From Candidatus Sysuiplasma superficiale (lineage in GTDB: Archaea > Thermoplasmatota > Thermoplasmata > Sysuiplasmatales > Sysuiplasmataceae), in NCBI GenBank assembly GCA_019720975.1, contig JAGVSJ010000015.1:1-40099 (forward strand): DNA of 40,099 bases, read 5' to 3'. The notes under the pieces are model-generated. The model did no database searches. It saw nothing but the letters and a program-made list of their open reading frames with translations, and was not told the DNA's origin. The position numbers and the translations under genes are program-made. Position 1 is the stretch's first letter; every line of letters begins with the position of its first letter. Of the stretch, positions 8,501 through 18,516 are shown one piece after another.

Positions 8501-10926
8501 GACTCTATCTCCTTCAGCACCTGTATTGCGTGCTCTGTATCCATCACGTCATTGAGTATCTCATTGTATGTCTCCCTGACAACCGGGAAATCTTTGAGCC
8601 CTCCAAGCTGTTCCAGCAGTGAGGATGAGCGCAGCTGCTGCCTCGAAACAGAGAGCTCCTTTCCGTGATAATTTCGAAGTATCATGAAGCTCCTCGCGGC
8701 GACATGCCTGAATCTCTGCTTGAAGAGTTCTGAATCATTGAGGCCTGACATGAGGGAAGAGACAAGGTTTGAGTGTGTCAGCAGGGAGTGCAGATTCCTG
8801 AGAGGTATCTCCTTCGGAACGCTCACAAGAAAATTGTCGTCCGAGACTGAGACGCTGGTGTTGCACCTGTATTTCTGGGAGATGACGTTGGCATAACCGC
8901 GGGCAAGCGCATCGTTTGTTCTCCTGCCGAAAGGGAAGTGGAAAACTATTGCCCTCTTGCCGCTTTCGCTGTGTATTATGCCCTCTATCACGAGGTCACG
9001 GTTTGTCGGCATAACAGGTATTGTCGCCTTCTGTTCCTTCAGATAGCTTATTATGCTCTTCGCTGACCACCTGTCCACGCTGTAGTTTCTGACAATATAA
9101 TCGATGAGCTCCTGTTCAGGCATGTCAAGCTTTGCATCCATCTCTCCCCTGAATTTGCCCACGTCCTCCGAGAGATCGAAGCTCCTGGGAAGCATCTCTC
9201 CTGTCCATGAGGGAACGGTCGGCTTCCTGCCCTTTGCATCCCTGACCAGCACTGTCGTTCCCCTCGAGCGAATATACTCGTAGCTCCTTCCCCCCAGAAC
9301 GAATATGTCCCTTGAAGAAAGGCGCTCGACAAACTTGTCTGAAAGCTGTCCTATCGGTATGCCCCTCTCACTCACTACATCGTAGGAGGACTCCTCCGCG
9401 ATCGTTCCTATGTTCAGAAAATATATCATCCTCGCGCTCTTCTTCTTTCCGAATTTGCCCTCTGTTTCATCAAACCATATCTTCGAATAGACATTCTCGA
9501 AATCCCCCTTGCTTCCGAGGTAGCGCAGAACCGAAAGGAAATCCTTCCTCGGAAGTGTCCTGTAACAGTAAGAACGCCTGACGAGGTTGAATGCCTCATC
9601 AATGCTCCACTTCTTCTCCAGTGACATACCGACTATCGACTGTGCGAGTACGTCAAGACTGTTGCGGGGAATGTCCACCCTGTCTATCCGATTGAGCATT
9701 GCCGACCTGGTCAGAACAGTGCACTCAATGAGGTCGTCCGAATCAAATACAAGAAGCCGGCCTGTGGACATCCTTCCAACCGAATGACCGCTTCTCCCAA
9801 TCCTCTGCAGCCCCTTTGCGACTGATTTCGGTGAGCCTATCTGGCACACAAGGTCAATCGAGCCTATGTCAATGCCAAGTTCCAGGGAGGTGGAGCTGAT
9901 GACACACTTGAGTTTCCCGGACTTCAGCTGATCCTCCACATCCATCCTGGTTACCTTGCTGAGGCTGCCATGGTGCGCCTCGATGCCTGTCAGGCCCCTC
10001 TCCTTGAGTTTGTATGCAACGGACTCCGTGGCGCTCCTGGTGTTTGTGAAAACAAGCGTTGTTGTATGCTTCTCTATCAGGTTCACAAGCTCATCGTACA
10101 TCCTGTCGTTGGCAATGTCGGCCTGGACTGCGTTCAGATTCCTGACAGGGCATATGACAGCAAGATCAAGCGATTTCTGTGCCTTTATCTCCACTATGCT
10201 GACAGGTCTTGGCCTGCCCTCCCTGTCATAACCTCCGAGGAATGCTGCCATTTCCTCGATGGGTGCCATCGTTGCTGACAGCCCTATCCTGGTGAAGCTG
10301 TCGTTGCAGTGTTCCGCAAGCCTCTCAAGCGTCAGACTCAGAAACTCGCCGCGTTTGGAATCGCATATCTCATGCAGCTCGTCGAGTATCACCCATCCTA
10401 TCCTGTCAAACTTTGTTCTGAAAACAGGGGAGGACAGAGTGAGCGCAAGCGATTCTGGCGTCGTTATGAAAATATGTGGCGGTTTCCTGACCATCTTTTG
10501 CCTCTCGTAGGAAGAGGTATCCCCTGAGCGTACTGCCACGCGGATTGCAGGTGCCTCTACACCCATTTCCTCCGCCATCGCCGTGATCTCGTTCAGCGGT
10601 GTGTTGAGATTCTTGTTTATGTCGTTTGCAAGTGCCCTGAGAGGGGAGACATATATAGCGTAAACCCTGTCCTCCAGCTTCCCCTCTGCCTGGATGTTGA
10701 GAAGCTCGTTGATTATAGACAGGAAGGCGGTCATCGTCTTTCCCGAGCCGGTAGGCGAGGACACAACAATATTGTTCCTTGAATGGATGAGCGGAACAGC
10801 ATACGACTGAGGTTCCGTAAGCTCGGTGAATTTTGACCTGAACCACCTGCCTATCAGCGGGTTCATCAGAGAAAGTACTTCATCCATTGTGTACTGCTTT
10901 TCTATTCTTTCGTATGCCTTGTGCAT
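5545..10926 (-). CDS. lhr: Very long Lhr-family superfamily 2 DNA helicase
   Basis: A 1793-residue ATP-dependent helicase probably involved in DNA repair. The N-terminal core is clear: Q-motif region FTELTEPQ (33-40), Walker A SSPTGSGKT (56-64), motif II DELH (182-185), motif III SAT (217-219), then the second RecA domain with the Lhr-typical LELGIDIGSIDLV and QRIGRSGHS. A winged-helix and Lhr core region follow to about residue 900. The remaining ~900 residues hold several winged-helix-like segments and a stretch near 1090-1250 that recalls the tandem winged helices of AlkZ/YcaQ glycosylases. Archaeal Lhr proteins are usually about 850-950 residues, and full-length bacterial Lhr about 1500, so this is unusually long. 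Start ATG 10926 is close to the predicted transcript start; M14 is an alternative. Confidence 0.9.
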   Translation of the reverse strand: MHKAYERIEKQYTMDEVLSLMNPLIGRWFRSKFTELTEPQSYAVPLIHSRNNIVVSSPTGSGKTMTAFLSIINELLNIQAEGKLEDRVYAIYVSPLRALANDINKNLNTPLNEITAMAEEMGVEAPAIRVAVRSGDTSSYERQKMVRKPPHIFITTPESLALTLSSPVFRTKFDRIGWVILDELHEICDSKRGEFLSLTLERLAEHCNDSFTRIGLSATMAPIEEMAAFLGGYDREGRPRPVSIVEIKAQKSLDLAVICPVRNLNAVQADIANDRMYDELVNLIEKHTTTLVFTNTRSATESVAYKLKERGLTGIEAHHGSLSKVTRMDVEDQLKSGKLKCVISSTSLELGIDIGSIDLVCQIGSPKSVAKGLQRIGRSGHSVGRMSTGRLLVFDSDDLIECTVLTRSAMLNRIDRVDIPRNSLDVLAQSIVGMSLEKKWSIDEAFNLVRRSYCYRTLPRKDFLSVLRYLGSKGDFENVYSKIWFDETEGKFGKKKSARMIYFLNIGTIAEESSYDVVSERGIPIGQLSDKFVERLSSRDIFVLGGRSYEYIRSRGTTVLVRDAKGRKPTVPSWTGEMLPRSFDLSEDVGKFRGEMDAKLDMPEQELIDYIVRNYSVDRWSAKSIISYLKEQKATIPVMPTNRDLVIEGIIHSESGKRAIVFHFPFGRRTNDALARGYANVISQKYRCNTSVSVSDDNFLVSVPKEIPLRNLHSLLTHSNLVSSLMSGLNDSELFKQRFRHVAARSFMILRNYHGKELSVSRQQLRSSSLLEQLGGLKDFPVVRETYNEILNDVMDTEHAIQVLKEIESGKRRVHSFGYTDTPSPFSHGILLSGIADVILMEDKSSMLRELHRKVLARVMGKDVRAYRFEADVVERYFRAKRPRIEAREQLPGLLRTVGPLIMLKERGTNVHLFTGAPHETVREWALSLLERGELSAIWLDDIYFIPPEEEDEFASMCRGRELTEEEERALSVLDSEDVSIKEIARSLSIQVEEASEIMHRLESLYLAKRVKLDSESGWMWRRSAHGTADRDRSLEKMLVRQLEFFGPQTAEELQYRFRCEDIVSKAEELVSEGLVSKGYFVAEEVEQYMLTRDYLALDNAGVKVYDYATVQRYLFRKSLQPLQSISDYFRRFGTAGTVIDVFSRVPSFSATEWEAMRREGRILMGRFMKGRVRYVLDEDVPLFVSAYRDSNLSQDERAAVEKIRELGKATSTELAAALGLGRERGREIIDRIDRALWLKREFQEGEEWSGRNVYSYLDSDSHVENARLRIIERVIRGLGPIRSGEIRSETGFWDMDIDQAAEAVGAVRIVVGDASNHMFVMADELDLIDGSTASGDGTYILSILDPYVQPLWAEVASKYGEGWFYPIIQKGRVAGIAEIWVMAGCVELRQLNLTGEADTEGVVSSIIRLHGFYSQFGYDILRIREVNSSTADSLRGDALSAFTSKGFRRVNGMLVLGDVLEVSFDRERIVSLTLQKQHLEEQFDDVSEAISSLIGLRGNYEAMLRVRRMLSMDFEMRERRLLLAQIIPEHSAYTDIHWASVCRAARSARTSRVENHVYEIIESYGPVSRKQILQYSNMSKLSTQSALRTLFRKSMIALDGNRQYVAIQRADLERSEALEMVAYQLFRQFGALTAEQLSKMMKSELGMRQIRDMLSVMEEKGKLRKGYLEKGSDTLYWILPEDVKLLRNAHFSRRFIATQEDRLSLLFSEDSKRLFGMTSANIVFDGPEIAGAFKGRIRDNEVRIEKFEGREDIKDMVQELASEMGVIVRKRAVPREEEWDVVGFYERTHPGR

Positions 10927-10936
10927 TGATAAAATC

Positions 10937-10964
10937 GTTATTAATACATCTTGAGATTAATAAC
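10937..10964. promoter_or_regulatory. 9-bp inverted repeat / divergent promoter between lhr and the nitrilase gene
   Basis: GTTATTAAT (10937-10945) and ATTAATAAC (10956-10964) are a perfect inverted repeat with a 10-base spacer. The distal arm, read on the minus strand, is a plausible TATA box about 33 bases before the lhr ATG, which would give an almost leaderless transcript. The symmetry could mean a regulator site shared by both promoters. Confidence 0.45.
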
Positions 10965-11002
10965 ACTTTGCCGTACGGTGACCGAAAGCGCGTCTGCGCT
11001 AC

Positions 11003-11011
11003 CTTTAATCT
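11003..11011 (+). promoter_or_regulatory. Candidate TATA box of the nitrilase operon
   Basis: CTTTAATCT is centred about 40 bases before ATG 11047. Initiation near 11034 would leave a short leader that includes the GGTGG ribosome binding site at 11038-11042. Confidence 0.35.
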
Positions 11012-11046
11012 CATGTTCGATATGTGGGAATATAACCGGTGGTTTG

Positions 11047-11835
11047 ATGACAGCGATGAAGATCGGTCTTCTGCAACTCAGCAGGACATTGTGCACTGAC
11101 GGACTCCAGGACATGGAGCGGGCACTGAAGAAGGACATGGATCTTCTGCTCCTGCCTGAAAAGTGGATGCCGATAAGGGGGGAGAATGTTGTCAGGGATG
11201 ACAGGCATCCGTTCCTGGATGAGGTTTCGTCCCTGTCGAAGAACTACGGGACGGCAATAATCACCGGCGCACTGTATGAATCATTCGAGGATGAGATGTT
11301 CATTACTTCATACGCCTACGGGGCGGACGGTGAACTTCTTGCCAAACAGAGGAAGATGCACCTTTTCGGCAGTGAGGCACAGTCATTCAGACCGGGATAT
11401 GAAATAAATTATTTTGATTACCTTGATTCGCGAATCGGAATGGCCATATGCTACGATATCGACTTTCCGGAGACTGTCAGAAAATTCGCTCTCTCCGGAT
11501 GCGATGTGCTCGCCGTGCCCGCAAAGATCAGATGGGAGGGAATGGAGCCGTGGATGACTTATGTCAGGGCGAGGGCACTTGAAAACAGGCTCCCTATCGC
11601 ATTCGCAAACTGTTCCGAAGGCCCTTTTTTCAGGGGAGGAAGCGCCGTAGTGGATCTCAGGCATGACGGCAAGACAGGTATCGTATACCCGTCTGTCATG
11701 GAGATCGGCGGCGAGAGCCATGCCGTTTTTGAGATTGATCCGTCAAAGATCAGGGAAGAAAGGGAAAGAAGGCTTTCGGAAAGGAACCTTGCGATAGATG
11801 CCTTCGCGTGGGAGGAGGGCGGAGGAAGGGGATGA
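11047..11835 (+). CDS. Carbon-nitrogen hydrolase (nitrilase superfamily amidase)
   Basis: A 262-residue cytoplasmic hydrolase of the nitrilase superfamily, which cleaves non-peptide C-N bonds in amides. The catalytic triad is visible: E38 in LLLLPEKW, K103 in QRKMHLF and C135 in MAICYDIDFPE. Length matches single-domain family members. I chose ATG 11047 because GGTGG precedes it; an in-frame ATG three codons later is also possible, and the open frame upstream to 10951 lacks family similarity. The gene lies 69 bases before a nicotinamidase-like gene and a nicotinate phosphoribosyltransferase gene. A role as a separate glutaminase or amidase in NAD metabolism is suggested by this context but not shown by sequence. 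Omega-amidase or deaminated-glutathione amidase functions are alternatives. Confidence 0.85.
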   Translation: MTAMKIGLLQLSRTLCTDGLQDMERALKKDMDLLLLPEKWMPIRGENVVRDDRHPFLDEVSSLSKNYGTAIITGALYESFEDEMFITSYAYGADGELLAKQRKMHLFGSEAQSFRPGYEINYFDYLDSRIGMAICYDIDFPETVRKFALSGCDVLAVPAKIRWEGMEPWMTYVRARALENRLPIAFANCSEGPFFRGGSAVVDLRHDGKTGIVYPSVMEIGGESHAVFEIDPSKIREERERRLSERNLAIDAFAWEEGGGRG

Positions 11836-11904
11836 AATGCACGGGCGATCTGCAGTTTCACAGGAACGATGATCTATGTTAGTGGAGCACGGGGAGTGAG
11901 TGAC

Positions 11905-12447
11905 ATGAACGATAGGAAGGGTTCCGCAGTGATTGTTGTTGACATGATCAACGACTTCGTGAGCGGAAAATTCGGTTCTGCAAGAGCAGGAAGGATTGTG
12001 CCTTCCGTGGCCAGGTTGCTGAAAAAGGCCAGGGCAGAGGGAGTGCAGGTGATATACGTCAGGGATGCGCACCGAAAGGGCGATCCGGAGCTGAGGGTGT
12101 GGGGAGAACATGCGATGGAGGGGACACGAGGCTCCGAGATAGTTGCTGAGCTGACGCCTGAGAAGGGGGATGCTGTATTCAGCAAGAGGCGGTATTCAGC
12201 TTTCGGCAGCCGCCCCTTCGAGAGATACATGAGAGGGCTTGATTCCGGCAGGCTCATATTTGCCGGCATAAGCACGGATATCTGTGTACAGCATAATGTC
12301 GCAGACGCCTTTTACCGCGGTTATGAAACAGAAGTTGTAAGGGATTGTGTGGAGAGCATCAGTGAGGGGGCAAAGGAGAGAGCACTAAAGTACATGCAGT
12401 ATGTTTACGGCACAAAAGTCGCTGACCTGAGAAGGGTGAAATTCTGA
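11905..12447 (+). CDS. Nicotinamidase-like cysteine hydrolase (isochorismatase family)
   Basis: A 180-residue protein of the isochorismatase fold. The triad expected for nicotinamidases is present: D13 in IVVDMINDF, K94 in FSKRRYSAF and C127 in GISTDICVQ, with the cis-peptide-type GISTDIC turn. Nicotinamidase converts nicotinamide to nicotinate plus ammonia in NAD salvage. The next gene encodes the enzyme that uses nicotinate, which strongly supports this role over isochorismatase or another amidase. Start ATG 11905 is preceded by GGGGAGTGA at good spacing; an upstream in-frame ATG at 11869 would add twelve poorly conserved residues. Its stop codon TGA (12445-12447) overlaps the apparent CTG start of the next gene. 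Confidence 0.85.
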   Translation: MNDRKGSAVIVVDMINDFVSGKFGSARAGRIVPSVARLLKKARAEGVQVIYVRDAHRKGDPELRVWGEHAMEGTRGSEIVAELTPEKGDAVFSKRRYSAFGSRPFERYMRGLDSGRLIFAGISTDICVQHNVADAFYRGYETEVVRDCVESISEGAKERALKYMQYVYGTKVADLRRVKF

Positions 12448-13631
12448 AGAGCTTCTTTACTGCAACGGATGATGAAATACGGGAGGGAAGGACAACAGAT
12501 GTCTATTTCACAAGGACAAGGAAAATACTTGAGAAGAACGGGCTGAAAACACTGCGCGTTTCGGCCGAAATCACATCGAGCGAATTCCCTTCCGCATGGA
12601 GGTGGGGAGTGTTCACGGGGGTTGAGGAGGCGATCAGGCTGCTTGAAGGCAGGCCGGTGGATGTTTATGCGGCGCGGGAGGGGACGGTGTTCAGGACAAA
12701 ATCAAGAAATGGTGTCCTCGTGCCGATGATGTATATTGAGGGGGCATATTACGATTTTGCACTTTATGAAACACCGCTGCTCGGCTTCCTGTGCCATTCA
12801 TCCGGGATATCAACTGTGTCTGCGCGGTACAGAAGGAGATGCAGGGACAGGTCACTGCTTGCATTCGGCATAAGGAGGGCTCATCCTGCAATAGCACCGA
12901 TGGTAGACAGGGCCTCATTCATAGGAGGCTGTGATTCGGTTTCCTCAATTGCCGGTGCGAAGGCAATAGGCGTGGAACCGCAGGGAACCATGCCTCATGC
13001 GAGTGTGCTTGTTTTCGGCGATTCGGGAAAGGCCTTCAGGGCGTATTCAGAAGCTGTCCCTGAAGGGGAGAGAAAGATTGCACTGGCCGACACATTCTCG
13101 GATGAGAGGTGTGAGGTAATGCTTGCAGCTCATACCATAGGCGATCTTTACGGTGTGAGGCTCGACACACCGAGGTCAAGGAGAGGCTCGCTTCCGTCGA
13201 TTGTATCGGAGATCAGGTGGGAACTGAACCTGAACGGGAAGAGAGACGTGCGTATCTTCGTTTCCGGAGGCATCCGTGAGGAGGACATAGATGATCTCAT
13301 TGCAGCAGGTGCAGACGGTTTTGGAGTGGGGACGGCCATAAGCAATGCACCTGTCATAGATTATTCGATGGATATAGTCGAGGTGGAGGGGAGGGCGATA
13401 TCAAAGAGGGGGAAGTTTCCGGGAAGAAAGGAGACATACAGATGCCCGACTTGCCTTGAGTTCGACGTCGAGCCCCGTGGAGCACCTGTGCCGGTGTGCC
13501 CTGTCTGTGGCAGCAGGGAAGAGGCATTGCTCAGGAAGGTCATAAGCGGTGGAAAACGAGTGACTGCTGAGGAGAGCCCTGCGGAAATAAGGGAGTATGT
13601 GCTGGATCAGCTGCCACGTCTGGAGGGCTGA
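12444..13631 (+). CDS. pncB: Nicotinate phosphoribosyltransferase with C-terminal zinc ribbon
   Basis: Makes nicotinate mononucleotide from nicotinate and PRPP. The frame is homologous from its very beginning: FFTATDDEIREGRTTDVYF matches, from memory, the N-terminus of the Thermoplasma acidophilum enzyme, followed by FGIRRAHPAIAPM, GTMPHA and RLDTPRSRRG. A zinc ribbon (CPTC...CPVC) closes the protein, as in that enzyme. The first ATG/GTG/TTG in frame is GTG 12609, which would remove about 55 conserved residues. The frame is open from 12426, and the best start is CTG 12444, with GGTGA just before it and a CTGA overlap with the preceding stop. This gives 395 residues, close to the roughly 392 expected. 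The CTG start is inferred; a sequence error is the alternative. Confidence 0.9.
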   Translation: MKSFFTATDDEIREGRTTDVYFTRTRKILEKNGLKTLRVSAEITSSEFPSAWRWGVFTGVEEAIRLLEGRPVDVYAAREGTVFRTKSRNGVLVPMMYIEGAYYDFALYETPLLGFLCHSSGISTVSARYRRRCRDRSLLAFGIRRAHPAIAPMVDRASFIGGCDSVSSIAGAKAIGVEPQGTMPHASVLVFGDSGKAFRAYSEAVPEGERKIALADTFSDERCEVMLAAHTIGDLYGVRLDTPRSRRGSLPSIVSEIRWELNLNGKRDVRIFVSGGIREEDIDDLIAAGADGFGVGTAISNAPVIDYSMDIVEVEGRAISKRGKFPGRKETYRCPTCLEFDVEPRGAPVPVCPVCGSREEALLRKVISGGKRVTAEESPAEIREYVLDQLPRLEG

Positions 13632-13650
13632 GCGCATCGGACCTGTTCAT

Positions 13651-13659
13651 TATTTAATA
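13651..13659 (+). promoter_or_regulatory. TATA box of the small zinc protein gene
   Basis: TATTTAATA is centred 27 bases before ATG 13682. This spacing predicts a leaderless transcript, common in Thermoplasmata. Confidence 0.55.
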
Positions 13660-13681
13660 GCGTGCGAATTATGCCTGTGCG

Positions 13682-13906
13682 ATGACACCTAACCCGGATG
13701 GTCTGATTGCTGGAAGGAGTCTCGAGAATGGAAGTCTGACATGGTCCCACAAGTACGACATGAATGTTCGTTTTGAGCCGCCGGGTGAAGACGATGTGTG
13801 CGCAGGCTGCGGCGGTCCGCTCATAGCAAGGGACGGAAGATGGCATCCTGTTCTGGTGAAGAATGGAAAGTATTATTGCGAAAAATGCAGTAAACAGACG
13901 CAATAG
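13682..13906 (+). CDS. Small zinc-ribbon protein of unknown function
   Basis: A 74-residue protein with two CxxC knuckles, C40/C43 and C66/C69, that would bind one zinc ion. Between them lies RDGRWHPVLVKNGKYYC, a short beta-hairpin-like segment. The N-terminal 35 residues have no clear features. I do not recognise the family. The well-placed TATA box at 13651-13659 and the sensible composition support a real gene. It stands alone between the NAD salvage genes and the oxidoreductase operon. Confidence 0.7.
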   Translation: MTPNPDGLIAGRSLENGSLTWSHKYDMNVRFEPPGEDDVCAGCGGPLIARDGRWHPVLVKNGKYYCEKCSKQTQ

Positions 13907-14010
13907 TGCAATGAGATCCGGCACATTCAATATGGTGTTGAGGGCGGAAACCCTTCCCGGGTTGCCGGGTCGTTCAGTTCACTGCAATTCGAGCTCTGAG
14001 GAAAGAGTTT

Positions 14011-14018
14011 ATTAAATA
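14011..14018 (+). promoter_or_regulatory. Candidate TATA box of the oxidoreductase operon
   Basis: ATTAAATA within TTTATTAAATACC would start transcription near 14041. A second box, ATATAAAT at 14041-14048, would start near 14071. Either can serve the operon beginning at 14062 or 14190. Confidence 0.35.
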
Positions 14019-14061
14019 CCTCAAAGTACGAGAGCTTGAAATATAAATCAATGCAGGAGTA

Positions 14062-14189
14062 GTGCAAATTGTTGAGACTGAAAGGGCTCTACCTCAAAAG
14101 GGAGTCCATGGGATGGTTCGTCTGCACCCGCAACAATCAGGCGGCCATCGGTTTTTCACATTCAATGAGAAGGAAATAGAGGCGATGAA

Positions 14190-14193
<4 letters not shown>
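14062..14193 (+). CDS. Possible 43-residue leader protein before the oxidoreductase
   Basis: A frame opens at GTG 14062 and ends at a TGA that overlaps the TTG start of the next gene as TTGA, the kind of four-base overlap seen between coupled genes. The product is basic and hydrophilic and ends RFFTFNEKEIEAMN. I recognise no family. A second frame over the same bases (from TTG 14069 to 14179) is also open, so this could be chance. If not translated, these bases are simply a leader of 120-150 bases. Confidence 0.3.
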
Positions 14194-17088
<2,895 letters not shown>

Positions 17089-17106
17089 TGCTCGGAGGCT
17101 CCATTT

Positions 17107-17637
17107 TCACTGTCCGGAATAGGTGCCGTAGAACCATTCCACGACACTTCCGTCTGAAATGCTCTGATGGAGGACACCGTACAGTGCGAGTGTGCCGTTC
17201 ACGGTGTACTGCCAGTAAAGGCCGAGCGAGTTGCTGTTCTGAACACCCTCGATGGAAGTTATGAAGTAATCTGAATATTCAGGGTAGTAGACCTTCTCTA
17301 TTGAAAGCGGTGAACCTGCCGTTATGAGCATTATGTGCGATGAGTAATTCATGAGAGTCCATACATTGGAGACCGGAACGGTGACGTTCTCAAAGACGTA
17401 GACGGTGGCGGATGACGGGACTGAACTCATCATCCATCTTCCCGAAGCGTAGTGCCACGTGACATGGTGCCCGGCAAACATCGACGGCTGCCCCTGATTG
17501 AAATCAATCACAAGCGTGGCCGTGACGCTGTGCGCCGCCGGAACCTTGGGCTCGGATATTGCGTAGACTGAAATGGAGAAAGCGAGAACGACGCAGACGA
17601 AGAGCACGAGCGACAGCCGTCGGCGCAAGCGGTTCAA
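17107..17637 (-). CDS. Secreted DUF4430-like protein
   Basis: A 176-residue exported protein. Residues 1-26 are a signal peptide: RLRRR, a hydrophobic core LVLFVCVVLAFSISV, and a likely cut after VYA. The C-terminus has YWQYTVNG followed by SDGSVVEWFYG, the pattern of DUF4430, a beta-grasp-like domain related to the cobalamin-binding face of transcobalamin/intrinsic factor proteins. The family has no settled role in archaea. The start is TTG 17637, preceded by GAGGG. It lies 18 bases after the PAC2 gene and is probably co-transcribed with it, although a secreted protein and a proteasome chaperone have no obvious link. Confidence 0.7.
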   Translation of the reverse strand: MNRLRRRLSLVLFVCVVLAFSISVYAISEPKVPAAHSVTATLVIDFNQGQPSMFAGHHVTWHYASGRWMMSSVPSSATVYVFENVTVPVSNVWTLMNYSSHIMLITAGSPLSIEKVYYPEYSDYFITSIEGVQNSNSLGLYWQYTVNGTLALYGVLHQSISDGSVVEWFYGTYSGQ

Positions 17638-17655
17638 CTGCCCTCAGCCCTTCTG

Positions 17656-18459
17656 TCAGCTGTAGGCCGGGTTTGTCTCATTGTACGCGAGTTCTCCCTT
17701 CGGGCTTGACTTGGAAAGCGCATCCTTTATTGCGGCCTCTATTTCTGCAGCCTTCTCGTACAGCGGCTTCGGGTCGAGCCTGATCAGAGGAAGGAGCCTG
17801 TCGAGCACCTCGATTGTTCTGGCTGCCGAACGGGCGCCGGGGTAGTTTGCAGGTGACTCGGCAAGCAGCGATATGACGTTCTTCCTCATCACCGAGCCCT
17901 TGTGCAGTAGAACGCCTGAGAGACCGCCAACCATACCGTCGGTCATCTGTTCAACTCCGAAATCCTTGAGCATGTGGCGCGCCTCGAGCGTGCTTCCAAC
18001 TCCGAACACAGAGGGTTCCTTTCCTGCCGAGTCCGGCTCGCTGTTAATCCCCTCAAGAGTCACGATCAGCGAGCTTCTGTTTCTGGAGCTCCATTCTATG
18101 ATGCCCTCTGCGAGCGCATCCATCGTGTCTGGAGGAGGGGTGAACTCCGACGTTATGACTATCACCTGCTGGCATTTCTTATCGGGGCCGCACACGTGGT
18201 CCCCGCCGTATATGCGGACAGGAGGGTTCGGCACGCCGTCGATGACGACGGCTGTGGGCATGAAGAACCTGGACGAAACGTATCCGATCCTCTTCAGGCC
18301 GAGCTGCCTTATCACGTGGTTGGAAACTATTGAACTCACAAGCCCGATGGTAGGAAAGCCGACAAGGACCAGCGCCTCCGTGATCTCCATCGGTGTCTCT
18401 TCCACTATCCGCAAGTCGTCAGAAAGTGACTCTGATATTGTCCTGCCCGTACTCAACAT
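17656..18459 (-). CDS. PAC2-family proteasome assembly chaperone homolog
   Basis: A 267-residue cytoplasmic protein of the PAC2 family. Typical features are LVLVGFPTIGLVSSIVSNH near the N-terminus, GGDH in the middle, TLEGIN and the GGLSGVLL turn, with LAESPANYPGARSAA towards the C-terminus, then a helical tail. In archaea, PAC2-like proteins PbaA and PbaB help proteasome assembly or act as proteasome-linked chaperones; assignment to one of these is not possible here. It has its own TATA box at 18498-18505, although it lies downstream of the MarR gene in the same direction. Confidence 0.85.
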   Translation of the reverse strand: MLSTGRTISESLSDDLRIVEETPMEITEALVLVGFPTIGLVSSIVSNHVIRQLGLKRIGYVSSRFFMPTAVVIDGVPNPPVRIYGGDHVCGPDKKCQQVIVITSEFTPPPDTMDALAEGIIEWSSRNRSSLIVTLEGINSEPDSAGKEPSVFGVGSTLEARHMLKDFGVEQMTDGMVGGLSGVLLHKGSVMRKNVISLLAESPANYPGARSAARTIEVLDRLLPLIRLDPKPLYEKAAEIEAAIKDALSKSSPKGELAYNETNPAYS

Positions 18460-18497
18460 AGGTGTTCACCAGCTTTGTGAAATAGGCATTACGTCAA

Positions 18498-18505
18498 GAT
18501 ATAAA
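18498..18505 (-). promoter_or_regulatory. TATA box of the PAC2 gene
   Basis: The minus strand reads TTTATATC here, about 43 bases before ATG 18459. Initiation would fall near 18475 and leave a leader of about 16 bases. Confidence 0.5.
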
Positions 18506-18516
18506 TTGGGGTATCT

